A stretch of 64,000 nucleotides of DNA. It comes from Ktedonobacter sp. SOSP1-85. GTDB lineage: Bacteria > Chloroflexota > Ktedonobacteria > Ktedonobacterales > Ktedonobacteraceae. This document shows, one piece after another, positions 51,927-60,327 of the stretch (the stretch's first letter is position 1; each line of letters begins with the position of its first letter). The stretch spans positions 2,457,501-2,521,500 of the forward strand of contig NZ_BNJI01000001.1 in NCBI RefSeq assembly GCF_016587415.1, given 5' to 3'. The notes beneath the pieces were generated by a model. That model searched no databases. It saw only the letters and a program-made list of their open reading frames with translations, and was not told the origin of the DNA. The position numbers and the translations under genes were made by a program.

Positions 51927-52185
51927 GAATATGTACTCCTTGTTGTTCGTGTCATCTATTCAACTGTGTATGCCCTTCTGGCATGTTCATCTGAGTAGAC
52001 GTAGTTCCTCGCCAAAAGACGCAACTCTCTCACATGCAATTTCTGTGGACAGATCATGAAGTCGGCAAGCAAAGAGGGTGTGATCGGAGCCAGACCAGGA
52101 TGGCTTCTTGTCCAGATGCGTCCTTTTTCATTATGCTCCGTCTACCTGAGTAGAAATGGTTCGAAGAACAGAAAGGGCATTGAGA

Positions 52186-52428
52186 ATGTTTCGAGAAGAA
52201 GCACTAGCGCACTGGCGTCAGCAAGAGTATGAACAGGCCCGTCTCCATCTATATCGCTTCCAGGCGGCACATTTGGCTAGGACATCAGACAAGAGACAAA
52301 GCGCATGGATGAAACTTGTTTCCAGCATGCTCAAGTACGCGGTTTTGTTGCGCCTTGGCACAGATGGATCGAGGAATGCTGAGGAGCAGATCTATTGCCC
52401 TTCTCAGCCCTTGACGTGCTGTGCATAA
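52186..52428 (+). CDS. small helical protein upstream of sigZ
   Basis: 80 residues from ATG 52186, eight bases after GAAAGGG. The N-terminal half is a charged helix pair (EEALAHWRQQEYEQARLHLY), somewhat TPR-like; the end reads PLTCCA with another vicinal Cys pair. Not recognised. It ends 41 bp before the SigZ start in the same direction, so the two could form an operon. No other evidence of expression. Confidence 0.45.
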   Translation: MFREEALAHWRQQEYEQARLHLYRFQAAHLARTSDKRQSAWMKLVSSMLKYAVLLRLGTDGSRNAEEQIYCPSQPLTCCA

Positions 52429-52469
52429 TACAGGCAGACGATCTCCATCAGAAGAGAAGGTACGAATTG

Positions 52470-53150
52470 ATGTTTCACACGGTTGAGTCTGCCTGGCAGA
52501 CACTCCATGACCCCCTCTACCGCTTTATTCGCCGACGCGTGGCAACCCAGGAGCAGGCCGAAGACCTGCTCCAAGAGGTATTCCTCAAAATGCACACACA
52601 AATCGACTCGTTGCGCGAACAGGAGAAACTAGAACGCTGGATGTATCAGATTGCGCGCAACCTCATTATTGATCACTATCGCAAAGGGCGGCAGGATATT
52701 CCCCTGGAGGATGCTGAGGAGATGCTGCCCCTCGATGAAATTCCAGAGGAAGATCTCCAGGCACAGTTGGCTGCGTCGGTCGCTGCGATGATTACCTGCT
52801 TGCCCCCTACGTATCAAGAGGCCCTTCTCCTGACCGATGTGCAAGGTCTCTCACAGAAAGAACTGGCAACGCGTCTAGACCTGTCGTTTTCAGGAGCCAA
52901 ATCACGAGTGCAGCGAGCACGCGAAAAGCTGAAGCAGATGGTGCTCGATTGCTGTCACATCGAATTTGATCGCCTTGGGCGTGTCATTGATTACCACTCC
53001 CATTGTGCCTGCTGTCAGACACAAGAGCATGAGAAAAGAGGGTGCTCAGTCGGGCAGTGTGCATGCACATCTCAAACAACACGCGCATCGTCTCAGGCGA
53101 ATGCCATCTTGCCAGTCATCAATACAAGAGGTATTAGTCTCAAGGCTTGA
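52470..53150 (+). CDS. sigZ: RNA polymerase sigma factor, SigZ-like, with cysteine-rich tail
   Basis: 226 residues from ATG 52470, nine bases after GAGAAGG. Region 2: DPLYRFIRRRV, QAEDLLQEVFLKMH, WMYQIARNLIIDHYRK. Region 4: LPPTYQEALLLTDVQG and LDLSFSGAKSRVQRAREKL. The C-terminal signature LDCCHIEFDRLGRVIDY is typical of SigZ. After it comes an extended cysteine-rich tail (HCACCQ, GCSVGQCACT) longer than usual, which could bind metal or metalloid and control activity. Its position next to the Cys-pair peptide suggests it belongs to the same response. Confidence 0.88.
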   Translation: MFHTVESAWQTLHDPLYRFIRRRVATQEQAEDLLQEVFLKMHTQIDSLREQEKLERWMYQIARNLIIDHYRKGRQDIPLEDAEEMLPLDEIPEEDLQAQLAASVAAMITCLPPTYQEALLLTDVQGLSQKELATRLDLSFSGAKSRVQRAREKLKQMVLDCCHIEFDRLGRVIDYHSHCACCQTQEHEKRGCSVGQCACTSQTTRASSQANAILPVINTRGISLKA

Positions 53151-53288
53151 AAGAGAGCGTCTCGTGAGCAGATTGCGAGCCTGACTATAGACGCGGAAAT
53201 CGAATCAGGTTAGTTTTCTCTTCTTGATGAGGGTATGTTTATAGAACCTCATGACTTAGAGGACATACTGAGCGATATCCATGAATTC
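53151..53288. other. short non-coding gap before the epimerase fragment
   Basis: 138 bp after the SigZ stop, with no gene, hairpin or promoter that I can support. Confidence 0.4.
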
Positions 53289-53414
53289 TGGTTGGGGCGA
53301 TGATCGAGTCACGCCTGGCAATCAGCGCCTCGGCGCATTTTGTGGCTGGCCTGGGTGGCTTCCACTTCATCGACCTGGATACCCCCATGCTCCTGGCTGA
53401 AGATCCTTTTAGCA
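53289..53414 (+). pseudogene. fragment of the dipeptide epimerase gene; right copy of the direct repeat
   Basis: About 125 bp nearly identical to 38331-38456. It encodes GAMIESRLAISASAHFVAGL and what follows, then diverges into SR and an in-frame stop, so neither the start nor the last 25 codons of the gene is present. It has the same orientation as the intact copy. Either an attachment-site-like duplication left by insertion of the intervening block, or the end of a decayed second epimerase gene. Confidence 0.85.
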
Positions 53415-53443
53415 GATAGATATTCGTGTTGCAAAGTAGGCTG

Positions 53444-53474
53444 GATTGTAGTGCAGCAATGCCGCACTACAATC
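53444..53474. terminator. short palindrome (tagged, degenerate)
   Basis: GATTGTAGTGC / GCACTACAATC, 11-bp arms, 9-base loop. It is the first palindrome of the core style after the accessory block. Confidence 0.5.
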
Positions 53475-53487
53475 CCCTATTCAAACA

Positions 53488-53508
53488 AAGCATCGTAGAG
53501 ACTGAGAA
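53488..53508 (+). repeat. palindrome tag, site 10 (degenerate)
   Basis: AAGCATCGTAGAGACTGAGAA differs from the 21-base stretch at tag site 4 (24321-24341) at four positions only. It lies 13 bases right of the short palindrome and reads outward. Confidence 0.4.
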
Positions 53509-53570
53509 TACCTCTAGCTAGCAGTTTCGCTAGAATATGTATCTCTACTGTACCTGCATTGTATGCTCAA

Positions 53571-53927
53571 CTAGTTAGGGTGATACCTTCCACCTGGAGC
53601 CTTAACCACGGTTACCACTGTGGCAGACACCCAGGCCTGGCAATGATTGTAGTTAATCTCGTACCAGAGGTTGTTGCTATCGTCAGTAGCGGTAAGGCCA
53701 GAGACGAAGAGCGCACCATTAGGTGCGTCGCCTATCTGATAGGTATCGCTACCCGTAGGGCGACCATATATCTTGACAGTTGTCGAGCCGCTCTGGCTAA
53801 GCGAAACTACATTACCCACAGTGTCGATCCCCGCGCCAGAAGGAACTGCCAACCAGGCCGTCCGGCCGTTCGCGAAGTAGCTCGGACTCGAGTCATGCAG
53901 ATGCGTTGTCTCACCAAACCAGACCTG
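53571..53927 (-). pseudogene. C-terminal remnant of a secreted SH3-domain protein
   Basis: The frame is open from just after a TAG at 53928-53930 but has no ATG or ribosome site; only a TTG at 53852. It encodes WFGETTHLHDSSPSYFANGR, GRTAWLAVPSGAGI, then an SH3b-like segment with VKIYGRPTGSDTYQIGD, LWYEINYNHCQAWVSA. This is the end of a wall-associated or secreted enzyme whose front is gone. The promoter of the next gene lies just beyond its broken end. Confidence 0.6.
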
Positions 53928-53956
53928 CTACATACAGGAAAGACACAGCCGCAGTA

Positions 53957-53965
53957 TGGTATACT
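53957..53965 (+). promoter_or_regulatory. extended -10 promoter of the GMC oxidoreductase gene
   Basis: TGG followed by TATACT, 55 bp before the ATG at 54021. Confidence 0.5.
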
Positions 53966-54020
53966 TGGCTCATTGTCAACATCGACGGTCATCTTTCTAC
54001 TCCAATGAAGGAGGCACTTC

Positions 54021-56078
54021 ATGACCACGACTATCTCCTCTACGACCCATGGCGAGAGCCGCGTCGCGGGCTGGCTCTCGCCCGAAGAGTTCGCTATTTT
54101 AGAAGCTGTTTGTGAGACCTTATTTCCCTCGCTTGAACCTCCAGCTGGCAGTTCAGAGGTGGAGCAAGCCTACTATCGCCGGAGCGCTCGTAATCTCGAT
54201 CTCGCCCGCCTGATCGCCGAGACGCTGGCGCAGGAGACTCTCGAGGCCCAGACGGAGTTTCGCCAGTTGCTGGCCTTGATGGCGAGTCCCGTAAGTGGGC
54301 TGCTCCTGGCTGGTAGCGCTAAAGCGTTTCTAGAGCTCTCTGCCGCAAAGCGCACACGCTACCTCCTGGCGATGGCCAATAGCCCCCTGGGACAGTTGCG
54401 GCAGGGGTATCAGGCCATGAAGCGCCTGGCGGGTTTTATCTACTTCTCTGTGCCAACTGAAGAGGGCCGTAATCCCAACTGGGAGGCGCTCGACTATACT
54501 CCGGCGTCGCCACCACCACCAACCGACGCGCCACAGCCCATCCGCCCCTTGGCCATTACAGAAGACACAACGCTGGACGCCGACGCCATTGTGATCGGCT
54601 CAGGAGCGGGTGGTGGGGTCGCCGCCGCTGAACTGGCCATGGCGGGCAAGAGCGTGATCGTGCTGGAGAAGGGTGGCTATAACAACGAGGCGAATTTTAC
54701 CCTGCAAGAGGCCCAGGCCACACCCGAACTCTACTTGAATCGCGGCCTGCTAACCTCGAAGGACCTGGGCATGGTCGTCCTGGCGGGCAGCACGCTTGGC
54801 GGCGGGACCGTCGTCAACTGGACGACCTCGTTTCGCACACCCATGGATGTGCTCGAAGAATGGGAGGCCATCTCTGGCTTACGCGGCCGCTTTACGAATG
54901 CGCAGTACCAGGAGAGCTTCGCCGCCGTTGAGCAGCGCATCCAGGTTAACACAGAGAATAGCGCGCATAACCGCCAGAACCGCTTGCTCTATGATGGCTG
55001 CAAGGCCCTGGACTATCACGCGGAGGCCATCCCTCGCAACGCCGTCGGCTGTGACCAGCGCTGTGGTACCTGCGGCTATGGCTGCCGCTATGGGGCCAAG
55101 CAGTCGACCATGAAGACCTACTTGCAGGATGCCTTCGACCATGGCGCGCGCATCATCGTCAACTGCCAGGCCGATAAGGTGCTGATGGAGAATGGACAGG
55201 TAAGGGGCGTCCTGGCGACAGTACATAATAAAGAGAGCGGGCGCACCTATGAGCTTACTCTACACACGAAAACGGTTGTAGTAGCGGCAGGAACCCTCAA
55301 TACGCCCGCGATTCTCTTGCGCTCAGGCCTGACCAATAAGCATATTGGGCAGCACCTCCACCTGCACCCCACGACCACGCTCGCGGGTCTCTATCCCGAC
55401 AAGGTCTATCCCTGGCAGGGCGTCATGCAGTCGGCATACTCGGATCAGTTTAGCCATCTCGATGCCAACTATGGGTATAAGCTGGAGGTGCCACCCACTC
55501 ATCCCGGCCTGCTGGGACTGGCAACACCGTGGTTCTCCGCGCGCGAGTATCGCGAGCAGATGGCCCAGGCAGCGCATATCGCAACCATGATCGTGCTTTC
55601 GCGAGACAAGGGCGAGGGCAGCGTCACCCTTGATCGCCATGGAGAGCCGATCATTAACTATGTCGTCTCGGTCTATGATCGCAAACATCTCATGCACGGG
55701 CTACGCCGGTCCGCGCGCATCCACTTCGCCGCAGGCGCCAGGGAGATCGTGACGCTACATAATCAACGCACAGGCGTGAAGCGTGGAAGCGATGGCAGTG
55801 TCAGCGTACAGGACTTGCGTGCGTTTGATCGCGCCATTGAGCGCCATGGCATGGGACCCAACCGCAATATGACCTTTACCGCGCACCAGATGGGCACCTG
55901 CCGCATGGGCAGCGATCCTAAGGCCTCGGTCACCAACGAACACGGCGAGGTCTATGGCATCAAGGGACTCTTCGTTGCCGATGGCAGCCTCTTCCCCGCC
56001 CCCTCGGGAGTCAACCCCATGCTGAGCATCATGTCCCTCGTCCACAACAACTGCCAGTATCTCAAAACCGTGGTCTAA
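54021..56078 (+). CDS. GMC-family oxidoreductase, long-chain alcohol oxidase-like
   Basis: 685 residues. An N-terminal helical segment (about 10-130; LSPEEFAILEAVCETLFPSL) resembles the gluconate dehydrogenase subunit 3-type extension of plant and bacterial fatty-alcohol oxidases. The FAD dinucleotide motif IVIGSGAGGGVAAAELA is near 192. GSTLGGGTVVNWTTSFRTP and CDQRCGTCGYGCRYGAKQST (20 residues) follow; the latter cysteine cluster is typical of this subgroup. The C-terminal signature has HQMGTCRMG and PSGVNPMLSIM, with the catalytic His/Asn pair. Probable substrate: long-chain or sterol-type alcohols. ATG after GAAGGAGG. No signal peptide. Confidence 0.92.
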   Translation: MTTTISSTTHGESRVAGWLSPEEFAILEAVCETLFPSLEPPAGSSEVEQAYYRRSARNLDLARLIAETLAQETLEAQTEFRQLLALMASPVSGLLLAGSAKAFLELSAAKRTRYLLAMANSPLGQLRQGYQAMKRLAGFIYFSVPTEEGRNPNWEALDYTPASPPPPTDAPQPIRPLAITEDTTLDADAIVIGSGAGGGVAAAELAMAGKSVIVLEKGGYNNEANFTLQEAQATPELYLNRGLLTSKDLGMVVLAGSTLGGGTVVNWTTSFRTPMDVLEEWEAISGLRGRFTNAQYQESFAAVEQRIQVNTENSAHNRQNRLLYDGCKALDYHAEAIPRNAVGCDQRCGTCGYGCRYGAKQSTMKTYLQDAFDHGARIIVNCQADKVLMENGQVRGVLATVHNKESGRTYELTLHTKTVVVAAGTLNTPAILLRSGLTNKHIGQHLHLHPTTTLAGLYPDKVYPWQGVMQSAYSDQFSHLDANYGYKLEVPPTHPGLLGLATPWFSAREYREQMAQAAHIATMIVLSRDKGEGSVTLDRHGEPIINYVVSVYDRKHLMHGLRRSARIHFAAGAREIVTLHNQRTGVKRGSDGSVSVQDLRAFDRAIERHGMGPNRNMTFTAHQMGTCRMGSDPKASVTNEHGEVYGIKGLFVADGSLFPAPSGVNPMLSIMSLVHNNCQYLKTVV

Positions 56079-56079
56079 A

Positions 56080-56143
56080 AGAAAAGTTGCATAAAAAAGA
56101 GAGGGCTGCATAGGAGCAATCCTCTTTTTTATGCAACTTTTCT
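56080..56143. terminator. 22-bp palindrome after GMC gene
   Basis: Arms 56080-56101 and 56122-56143, 20-base loop, containing A6/T6 runs. It starts one base after the stop codon. No tag. Confidence 0.75.
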
Positions 56144-56255
56144 TCATCATTATCAGTCCCTCCACTTGCCTCAACGGCCCTTCGATTGTCGTCTGCCCCA
56201 GAAGTAATGTAGACGTAATACTTCAGGTTTTACCACGTCTATATTGATGCATATA

Positions 56256-56312
56256 AATTTGCGTTATTTGCATGTTTGTATTTTTCCTATAATTTGCGTA
56301 CATTTATATGCG
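56256..56312 (+). promoter_or_regulatory. AT-rich promoter region with direct repeat
   Basis: TATAAT at 56288-56293 with no clear -35. A loose direct repeat brackets it: AATTTGCGTTATTTGCATG near 56257 and AATTTGCGTACATTTATATG near 56291. Confidence 0.4.
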
Positions 56313-56345
56313 TCTATATTTTTATAGGAATTAGAGGAAATAACT

Positions 56346-57293
56346 ATGCGAAGAAAATACTTTCTTCCTCTTTTGTGTATGGCTCTCTTCTCTCTTGTAT
56401 TGGCTGGCTGTGGTGCAGGCAATGCCTCCTCAGCAACTGTAGCGCCATCTCCAACCACCACATCTCTGGCACAAAAGGCGAAAGAGATTCCAGTCACATT
56501 AAGCAAACCAGTTACCCTGACCAAGCCATCGACGCCCGCGACGACCGTTCAGGTTAGTTGGACAAATCCTTACACTATGTATGCAACGGGGACCGCCATC
56601 GTGCGCAATGCCCCCAATACAGATGGCACCATCCTGACCAGTTATGCTCCTGCAACCGCCGTTACTGTCTATGGCAATGTACAGGGAGAAACGGTCAATG
56701 GCGTCTCGATGTGGTATCGTGTCTCTGATCGCAACAGTGACCCCAAATACATCTATGGTGGTCGCCTAAGCAATACGAAGGCGACACCTGTTCCTACAAA
56801 GACTGCTGGTTTACCGGTCATTGGGCCGCCGCCGCCACCACCGCCAGCTCCTGCCGCACCCGTCGCGACTGGAAAAGTCATCTTTGTCAATCTCTCAACT
56901 CAGTATCTCTACGCCTATGAGAATGGCGCGGTCGTACGCTCCTTCCCGATCGCAAGTGGACGCCCAGAGCTATACACGCCAGCCGGTACCTTCACTGTCC
57001 TCAGCAAGGGAGCTAATTTGACGTTCTACTCTCCCTGGCCAGTTGGTTCGCCTTACTACTATTCGCCTGAGCATGTTGATTACGCGCTCAAGCTCACCAC
57101 TGGCGGCATCTATATCCATACCGCGGGCTGGCGAGAGTACAATGACTTTGGTCCTGGAACGCAGAATCCCCATACATTGCCTGATGGCACCCAGTCAACT
57201 GGCTCACATGGATGTATCAATACACGCATCAGCGATGGACAGTGGTACTATAGCTGGGCACCCGTTGGTATGACGGTGGTTATGTCCTACTAA
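56346..57293 (+). CDS. L,D-transpeptidase (YkuD) lipoprotein with SH3-like domain
   Basis: 315 residues. The lipoprotein signal ends in LVLAGCG (Cys about 22 lipidated). A Thr/Ser-rich linker and an SH3b-like domain (about 70-140; VRNAPNTDGTILTSYAPAT) precede the YkuD domain (about 175-315): VIFVNLSTQYLYAYENG, IASGRPELYTPAGTF, IHTAGW, and the catalytic SHGCINTR with active Cys and His. It cross-links peptidoglycan stem peptides (3-3 bonds) or anchors proteins at the wall. The site AGAGGAAATAACT precedes the ATG. A tagged palindrome lies downstream. Confidence 0.94.
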   Translation: MRRKYFLPLLCMALFSLVLAGCGAGNASSATVAPSPTTTSLAQKAKEIPVTLSKPVTLTKPSTPATTVQVSWTNPYTMYATGTAIVRNAPNTDGTILTSYAPATAVTVYGNVQGETVNGVSMWYRVSDRNSDPKYIYGGRLSNTKATPVPTKTAGLPVIGPPPPPPPAPAAPVATGKVIFVNLSTQYLYAYENGAVVRSFPIASGRPELYTPAGTFTVLSKGANLTFYSPWPVGSPYYYSPEHVDYALKLTTGGIYIHTAGWREYNDFGPGTQNPHTLPDGTQSTGSHGCINTRISDGQWYYSWAPVGMTVVMSY

Positions 57294-57328
57294 TTAATGC
57301 TATGAGCAAATTACTGGGTTAACCTCCC

Positions 57329-57343
57329 GCGCCTGTGGCGCTC
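57329..57343 (-). repeat. palindrome tag, site 7 (GAGCGCCACAGGCGC on minus strand)
   Basis: It abuts the left end of the palindrome and reads outward. Confidence 0.55.
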
Positions 57344-57416
57344 GCTTCGGTTGATGCAGTGAAGCCGGTTGGTAGCCTGCAGGCTACCAACCGGCTTCAC
57401 TGCATCAACCGAAGCG
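57343..57416. terminator. 74-bp perfect palindrome without loop (tagged)
   Basis: Arms of 37 bp (57343-57379 and 57380-57416) meet in CTGCAG; no mismatch. It lies 50 bp after the L,D-transpeptidase stop. Confidence 0.8.
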
Positions 57417-57495
57417 ATATTAAACACTTTGCGGCCTCTCGACGGCTATTCCCCAATTTCTGATGCGCCTTCGCGAAAATACCTCGTTTTAAAGG

Positions 57496-57525
57496 TTGAC
57501 ATTTACCTATGCCAGAACTTATACT
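57496..57525 (+). promoter_or_regulatory. sigma-70 promoter of the sulfurtransferase gene
   Basis: Perfect TTGACA (57496-57501), 18-bp spacer, TATACT (57520-57525), 62 bp before the ATG. Its position also excludes the longer ORF start at 57509. Confidence 0.75.
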
Positions 57526-57586
57526 TAGCTCAAGAGAAAAATACTTTGTTGATCTATTTAATCAACTTTTCAAAGGAGCCAGCGCG

Positions 57587-58429
57587 ATGTCAGAGTATGC
57601 ACATCCAGAGGTACTCGTTGACGTTAATTGGGTTGAGGATCATTTGCAGGATCCCCGTGTTCGCCTGATCGAGGCGGATGAAGATGTTCTGCTCTACGAA
57701 ATTGGTCATATTCCGGGCGCGGTCAAGCTTGACTGGAATGTCGATGTCCAGAATCCCTTGAGCCGCGACTTTGTGGATAAAGAGGGCTTTGAGCAGTTGT
57801 TGAGCCGCTGGGGCGTCTCCAACGACACCACCGTGGTTCTCTACGGCGATAAGAACAACTGGTACGCCGCCTATGCCTTCTGGCTCTTCAAGCTCTATGG
57901 GCATGAGGATCTACGCATTCTTAATGGTGGTCGCGCTGCCTGGGAACATGCCAGTAAGGCCTACAGCAAAGAGGTTCCCACATACGAGCGCACCCATTAC
58001 CAGGCCCAGGAAGAGAACGATCAGATTCGGGCCTTCCGCGACCAGGTCCTGGTCGAACTGAAGGATTCTGACCTGCGCCTCGTAGATGTACGCTCCCCAG
58101 GTGAGTACAGCGGTGAGCTGATCGCTATGCCGAACTATCCCCAGGAAGGCGCCCAGCGTGGTGGGCATATCCCTGGCGCGAAGAATATTCCCTGGGCCAC
58201 TGGTGCGCGCGAAGACGGTACATTCAAGAGTGCCGATGAACTGCGCAAGCTCTACGCAGACAAGGGCATTACACCCGAAAACAAAGTAGTTACCTATTGC
58301 CGCATTGGTGAGCGTGGAGCCTATAGCTGGTTCATTCTCACACAATTGCTGGGCTATACAAACGTCCGTAACTACGATGGCTCCTGGACTGAATGGGGTA
58401 GCCTGGTCCGCTCCCCCATCGAGCGGTGA
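57587..58429 (+). CDS. two-domain rhodanese, thiosulfate/3-mercaptopyruvate sulfurtransferase
   Basis: 280 residues from ATG 57587, eight bases after AAAGGAG. Two rhodanese domains (about 8-130 and 155-275). The active-site loop of the second is [12 protein letters not shown] with the persulfide-forming Cys; CRIGER is the pattern of actinobacterial CysA/SseA-type thiosulfate sulfurtransferases. The family end [15 protein letters not shown] is intact. It transfers sulfane sulfur to cyanide or thiol acceptors in vivo; likely sulfur-trafficking role. Monocistronic with its own promoter and a canonical terminator. Confidence 0.94.
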   Translation: MSEYAHPEVLVDVNWVEDHLQDPRVRLIEADEDVLLYEIGHIPGAVKLDWNVDVQNPLSRDFVDKEGFEQLLSRWGVSNDTTVVLYGDKNNWYAAYAFWLFKLYGHEDLRILNGGRAAWEHASKAYSKEVPTYERTHYQAQEENDQIRAFRDQVLVELKDSDLRLVDVRSPGEYSGELIAMPNYPQEGAQRGGHIPGAKNIPWATGAREDGTFKSADELRKLYADKGITPENKVVTYCRIGERGAYSWFILTQLLGYTNVRNYDGSWTEWGSLVRSPIER

Positions 58430-58449
58430 GTTCCTCTTGCGTCCGATTG

Positions 58450-58478
58450 AGAGCGCCCCTGCGGGGGCGCTCTTTTTA
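58450..58478 (+). terminator. canonical rho-independent terminator of the sulfurtransferase gene
   Basis: AGAGCGCCCC / GGGGCGCTCT stem, 4-base loop, then T5. A long tagged palindrome begins only three bases after it. Confidence 0.9.
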
Positions 58479-58480
58479 TT

Positions 58481-58551
58481 GCTGGTGATTGTGGATATGT
58501 GCAGCCAGGCAGCCTGCGGCTGCCTGGCTGCACATATCCACAATCACCAGC
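58481..58551. repeat. 34-bp palindrome following a complete terminator (tagged)
   Basis: Arms 58481-58514 and 58518-58551, perfect, loop tgc. Because the upstream gene already has a canonical terminator, this palindrome is redundant for termination. Confidence 0.85.
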
Positions 58552-58568
58552 GAGCGCCGTAGGCGAGA
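58552..58568 (+). repeat. palindrome tag, site 8 (GAGCGCCGTAGGCGAGA)
   Basis: It abuts the right end of the palindrome and reads outward toward the acyl-CoA carboxylase promoter region. Confidence 0.6.
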
Positions 58569-58653
58569 GAAGTCTAGCCCTGTTAAAAAGGGCTGTGATA
58601 TACTGCCATACGTACGCACTGTTCTTGCCATAGATCAATGGAGATTGAGTTTT

Positions 58654-60246
58654 ATGACCACTAGCGAACGTAGCTCACAGGGAACAACACATACCAAGGG
58701 AACGCAGGAGAAACTGGCCGATCTAGCCGAGGCCAAAGCGGCGTCTAAGCTGGGCGGTGGCTCTAAACGCATCGAGGTACAGCATAAGAAGGGCAAGTTA
58801 ACGGCCCGCGAGCGCATCGACCTCCTGCTCGATCCCGGTACGTTTAACGAACTGGATATGTTTGTGACCCATCGTGCCTCAGATTTTGGTCTGGATGAGC
58901 AAAAAATTCCCGGCGACGGCGTTGTCACCGGTTACGGGCATGTCGATGGACGTCTCGTCTACGTCTTTTCCCAGGATTTCACCGTATTTGGCGGTTCGCT
59001 CTCCGAGGCACATGCGGAGAAGATCTGCAAGATCATGGACATGGCGATGAAGAATGGCGCACCCGTCATCGGACTCAATGACTCGGGCGGTGCACGCATT
59101 CAAGAGGGCGTGGTGAGCCTGGGCGCCTATGCAGACATTTTCCTGCGCAATACCATGGCCTCGGGCGTGGTACCCCAGCTCTCGGCCATCATGGGACCCT
59201 GCGCCGGAGGTGCCGTCTACTCACCCGCGATCACCGACTTTATCTTTATGGTCGAGGAGACGAGCTATATGTTCGTCACTGGCCCTAACGTCGTCAAATC
59301 GGTCACACACGAGGATGTGACCTTCGAGCAGTTGGGTGGCGCACAGATCCACAATAGCACCAGCGGCGTCGCGCACTTTGCCTGCCCCAGTGAGCCAGAG
59401 TGCATTCGTCAGCTCCGTCAGCTCCTCAGCTATCTGCCATCCAATAATATGGAGGATCCTCCGCGCATCGCCACCAGCGATAGTCCCACCCGCGTCGAGG
59501 AAGCCCTGGACAGCATTATTCCTGATAACTCAAATAAACCCTATGATATGAAGGCAGTCATCAAACATATTGTTGACGAAGGCAATTTCTTTGAGGTCCA
59601 GGAACATTTCGCCCAGAATATTCTTATCGGCTTCGCTCGCCTGAATGGGCGCTCCGTAGGCATCGTTGCGCAACAGCCGCGCGCACTGGCAGGCGTCCTG
59701 GATATCAATGCCTCAGACAAGGCCGCCCGCTTTGTTCGCTTCTGCGATTGCTTCAATATTCCCATTCTTACCTTAGTTGACGTGCCAGGCTTCCTCCCCG
59801 GCGTCGGACAGGAGCATGGAGGCATCATTCGCCATGGCGCCAAACTGCTCTACGCCTATTGTGAGGCCACTGTGCCTAAGATCACCGTTATTACGCGCAA
59901 GGCCTACGGCGGCGCGTATGATGTGATGAGCAGCAAACACGTCCGGGGCGATATCAACTACGCCTGGCCGACCGCTGAGATCGCGGTGATGGGGGCAGAG
60001 GGAGCGGTCAATATCCTCTTCAAGGACGAGATCGAGCGTGCCGACGATCCGGAGCAGCGACGCAAAGAATTGATCGCTGAGTACACGGAGAAGTTTAATA
60101 ATCCCTACATCGCCGCCAGTCGCGGTTATGTCGATGAGATTATCGAACCACGCCATACGCGTGTGAAGCTGATCAACGCTCTGGAGATGCTAAAAAATAA
60201 GCGCGACTCCAACCCACCAAAGAAACACGGCAATATCCCCTTATAA
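58654..60246 (+). CDS. acyl-CoA carboxylase carboxyltransferase (beta) subunit, propionyl-CoA carboxylase type
   Basis: 530 residues from ATG 58654, ten bases after TGGAGA; the longer frame runs through the palindrome and is not real. Features: [18 protein letters not shown] (N-terminal), [35 protein letters not shown] (oxyanion-hole glycines), [13 protein letters not shown] and [18 protein letters not shown], both acyl-CoA and biotin pockets of the PccB fold. It carboxylates propionyl- or acetyl-CoA with a biotinylated alpha subunit encoded elsewhere. The convergent methylmalonyl-CoA epimerase gene supports the propionyl-CoA reading. Confidence 0.94.
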   Translation: MTTSERSSQGTTHTKGTQEKLADLAEAKAASKLGGGSKRIEVQHKKGKLTARERIDLLLDPGTFNELDMFVTHRASDFGLDEQKIPGDGVVTGYGHVDGRLVYVFSQDFTVFGGSLSEAHAEKICKIMDMAMKNGAPVIGLNDSGGARIQEGVVSLGAYADIFLRNTMASGVVPQLSAIMGPCAGGAVYSPAITDFIFMVEETSYMFVTGPNVVKSVTHEDVTFEQLGGAQIHNSTSGVAHFACPSEPECIRQLRQLLSYLPSNNMEDPPRIATSDSPTRVEEALDSIIPDNSNKPYDMKAVIKHIVDEGNFFEVQEHFAQNILIGFARLNGRSVGIVAQQPRALAGVLDINASDKAARFVRFCDCFNIPILTLVDVPGFLPGVGQEHGGIIRHGAKLLYAYCEATVPKITVITRKAYGGAYDVMSSKHVRGDINYAWPTAEIAVMGAEGAVNILFKDEIERADDPEQRRKELIAEYTEKFNNPYIAASRGYVDEIIEPRHTRVKLINALEMLKNKRDSNPPKKHGNIPL

Positions 60247-60252
60247 ATGTTT

Positions 60253-60327
60253 TAAGTAGAAGATGAGAGTGTGTTCGTTGATACGGGCTTTGCCCGTATC
60301 AACGAACACACTCTCATCTTCTACTTA
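60253..60327. terminator. 36-bp palindrome between convergent genes
   Basis: Arms 60253-60288 and 60292-60327, perfect, loop ttt. It overlaps the stop codon of the epimerase gene and lies 6 bp after that of the carboxylase gene. No tag. Confidence 0.85.

Noticed and set aside
38331..53414. Complete integrative element or prophage between the direct repeats
   Set aside because: No integrase, transposase, replication or structural genes recognised; only the boundary repeat and content suggest insertion.
58489..58653. N-terminal extension of the carboxylase beta subunit
   Set aside because: Runs through the palindrome and tag; the conserved N-terminus begins at ATG 58654.
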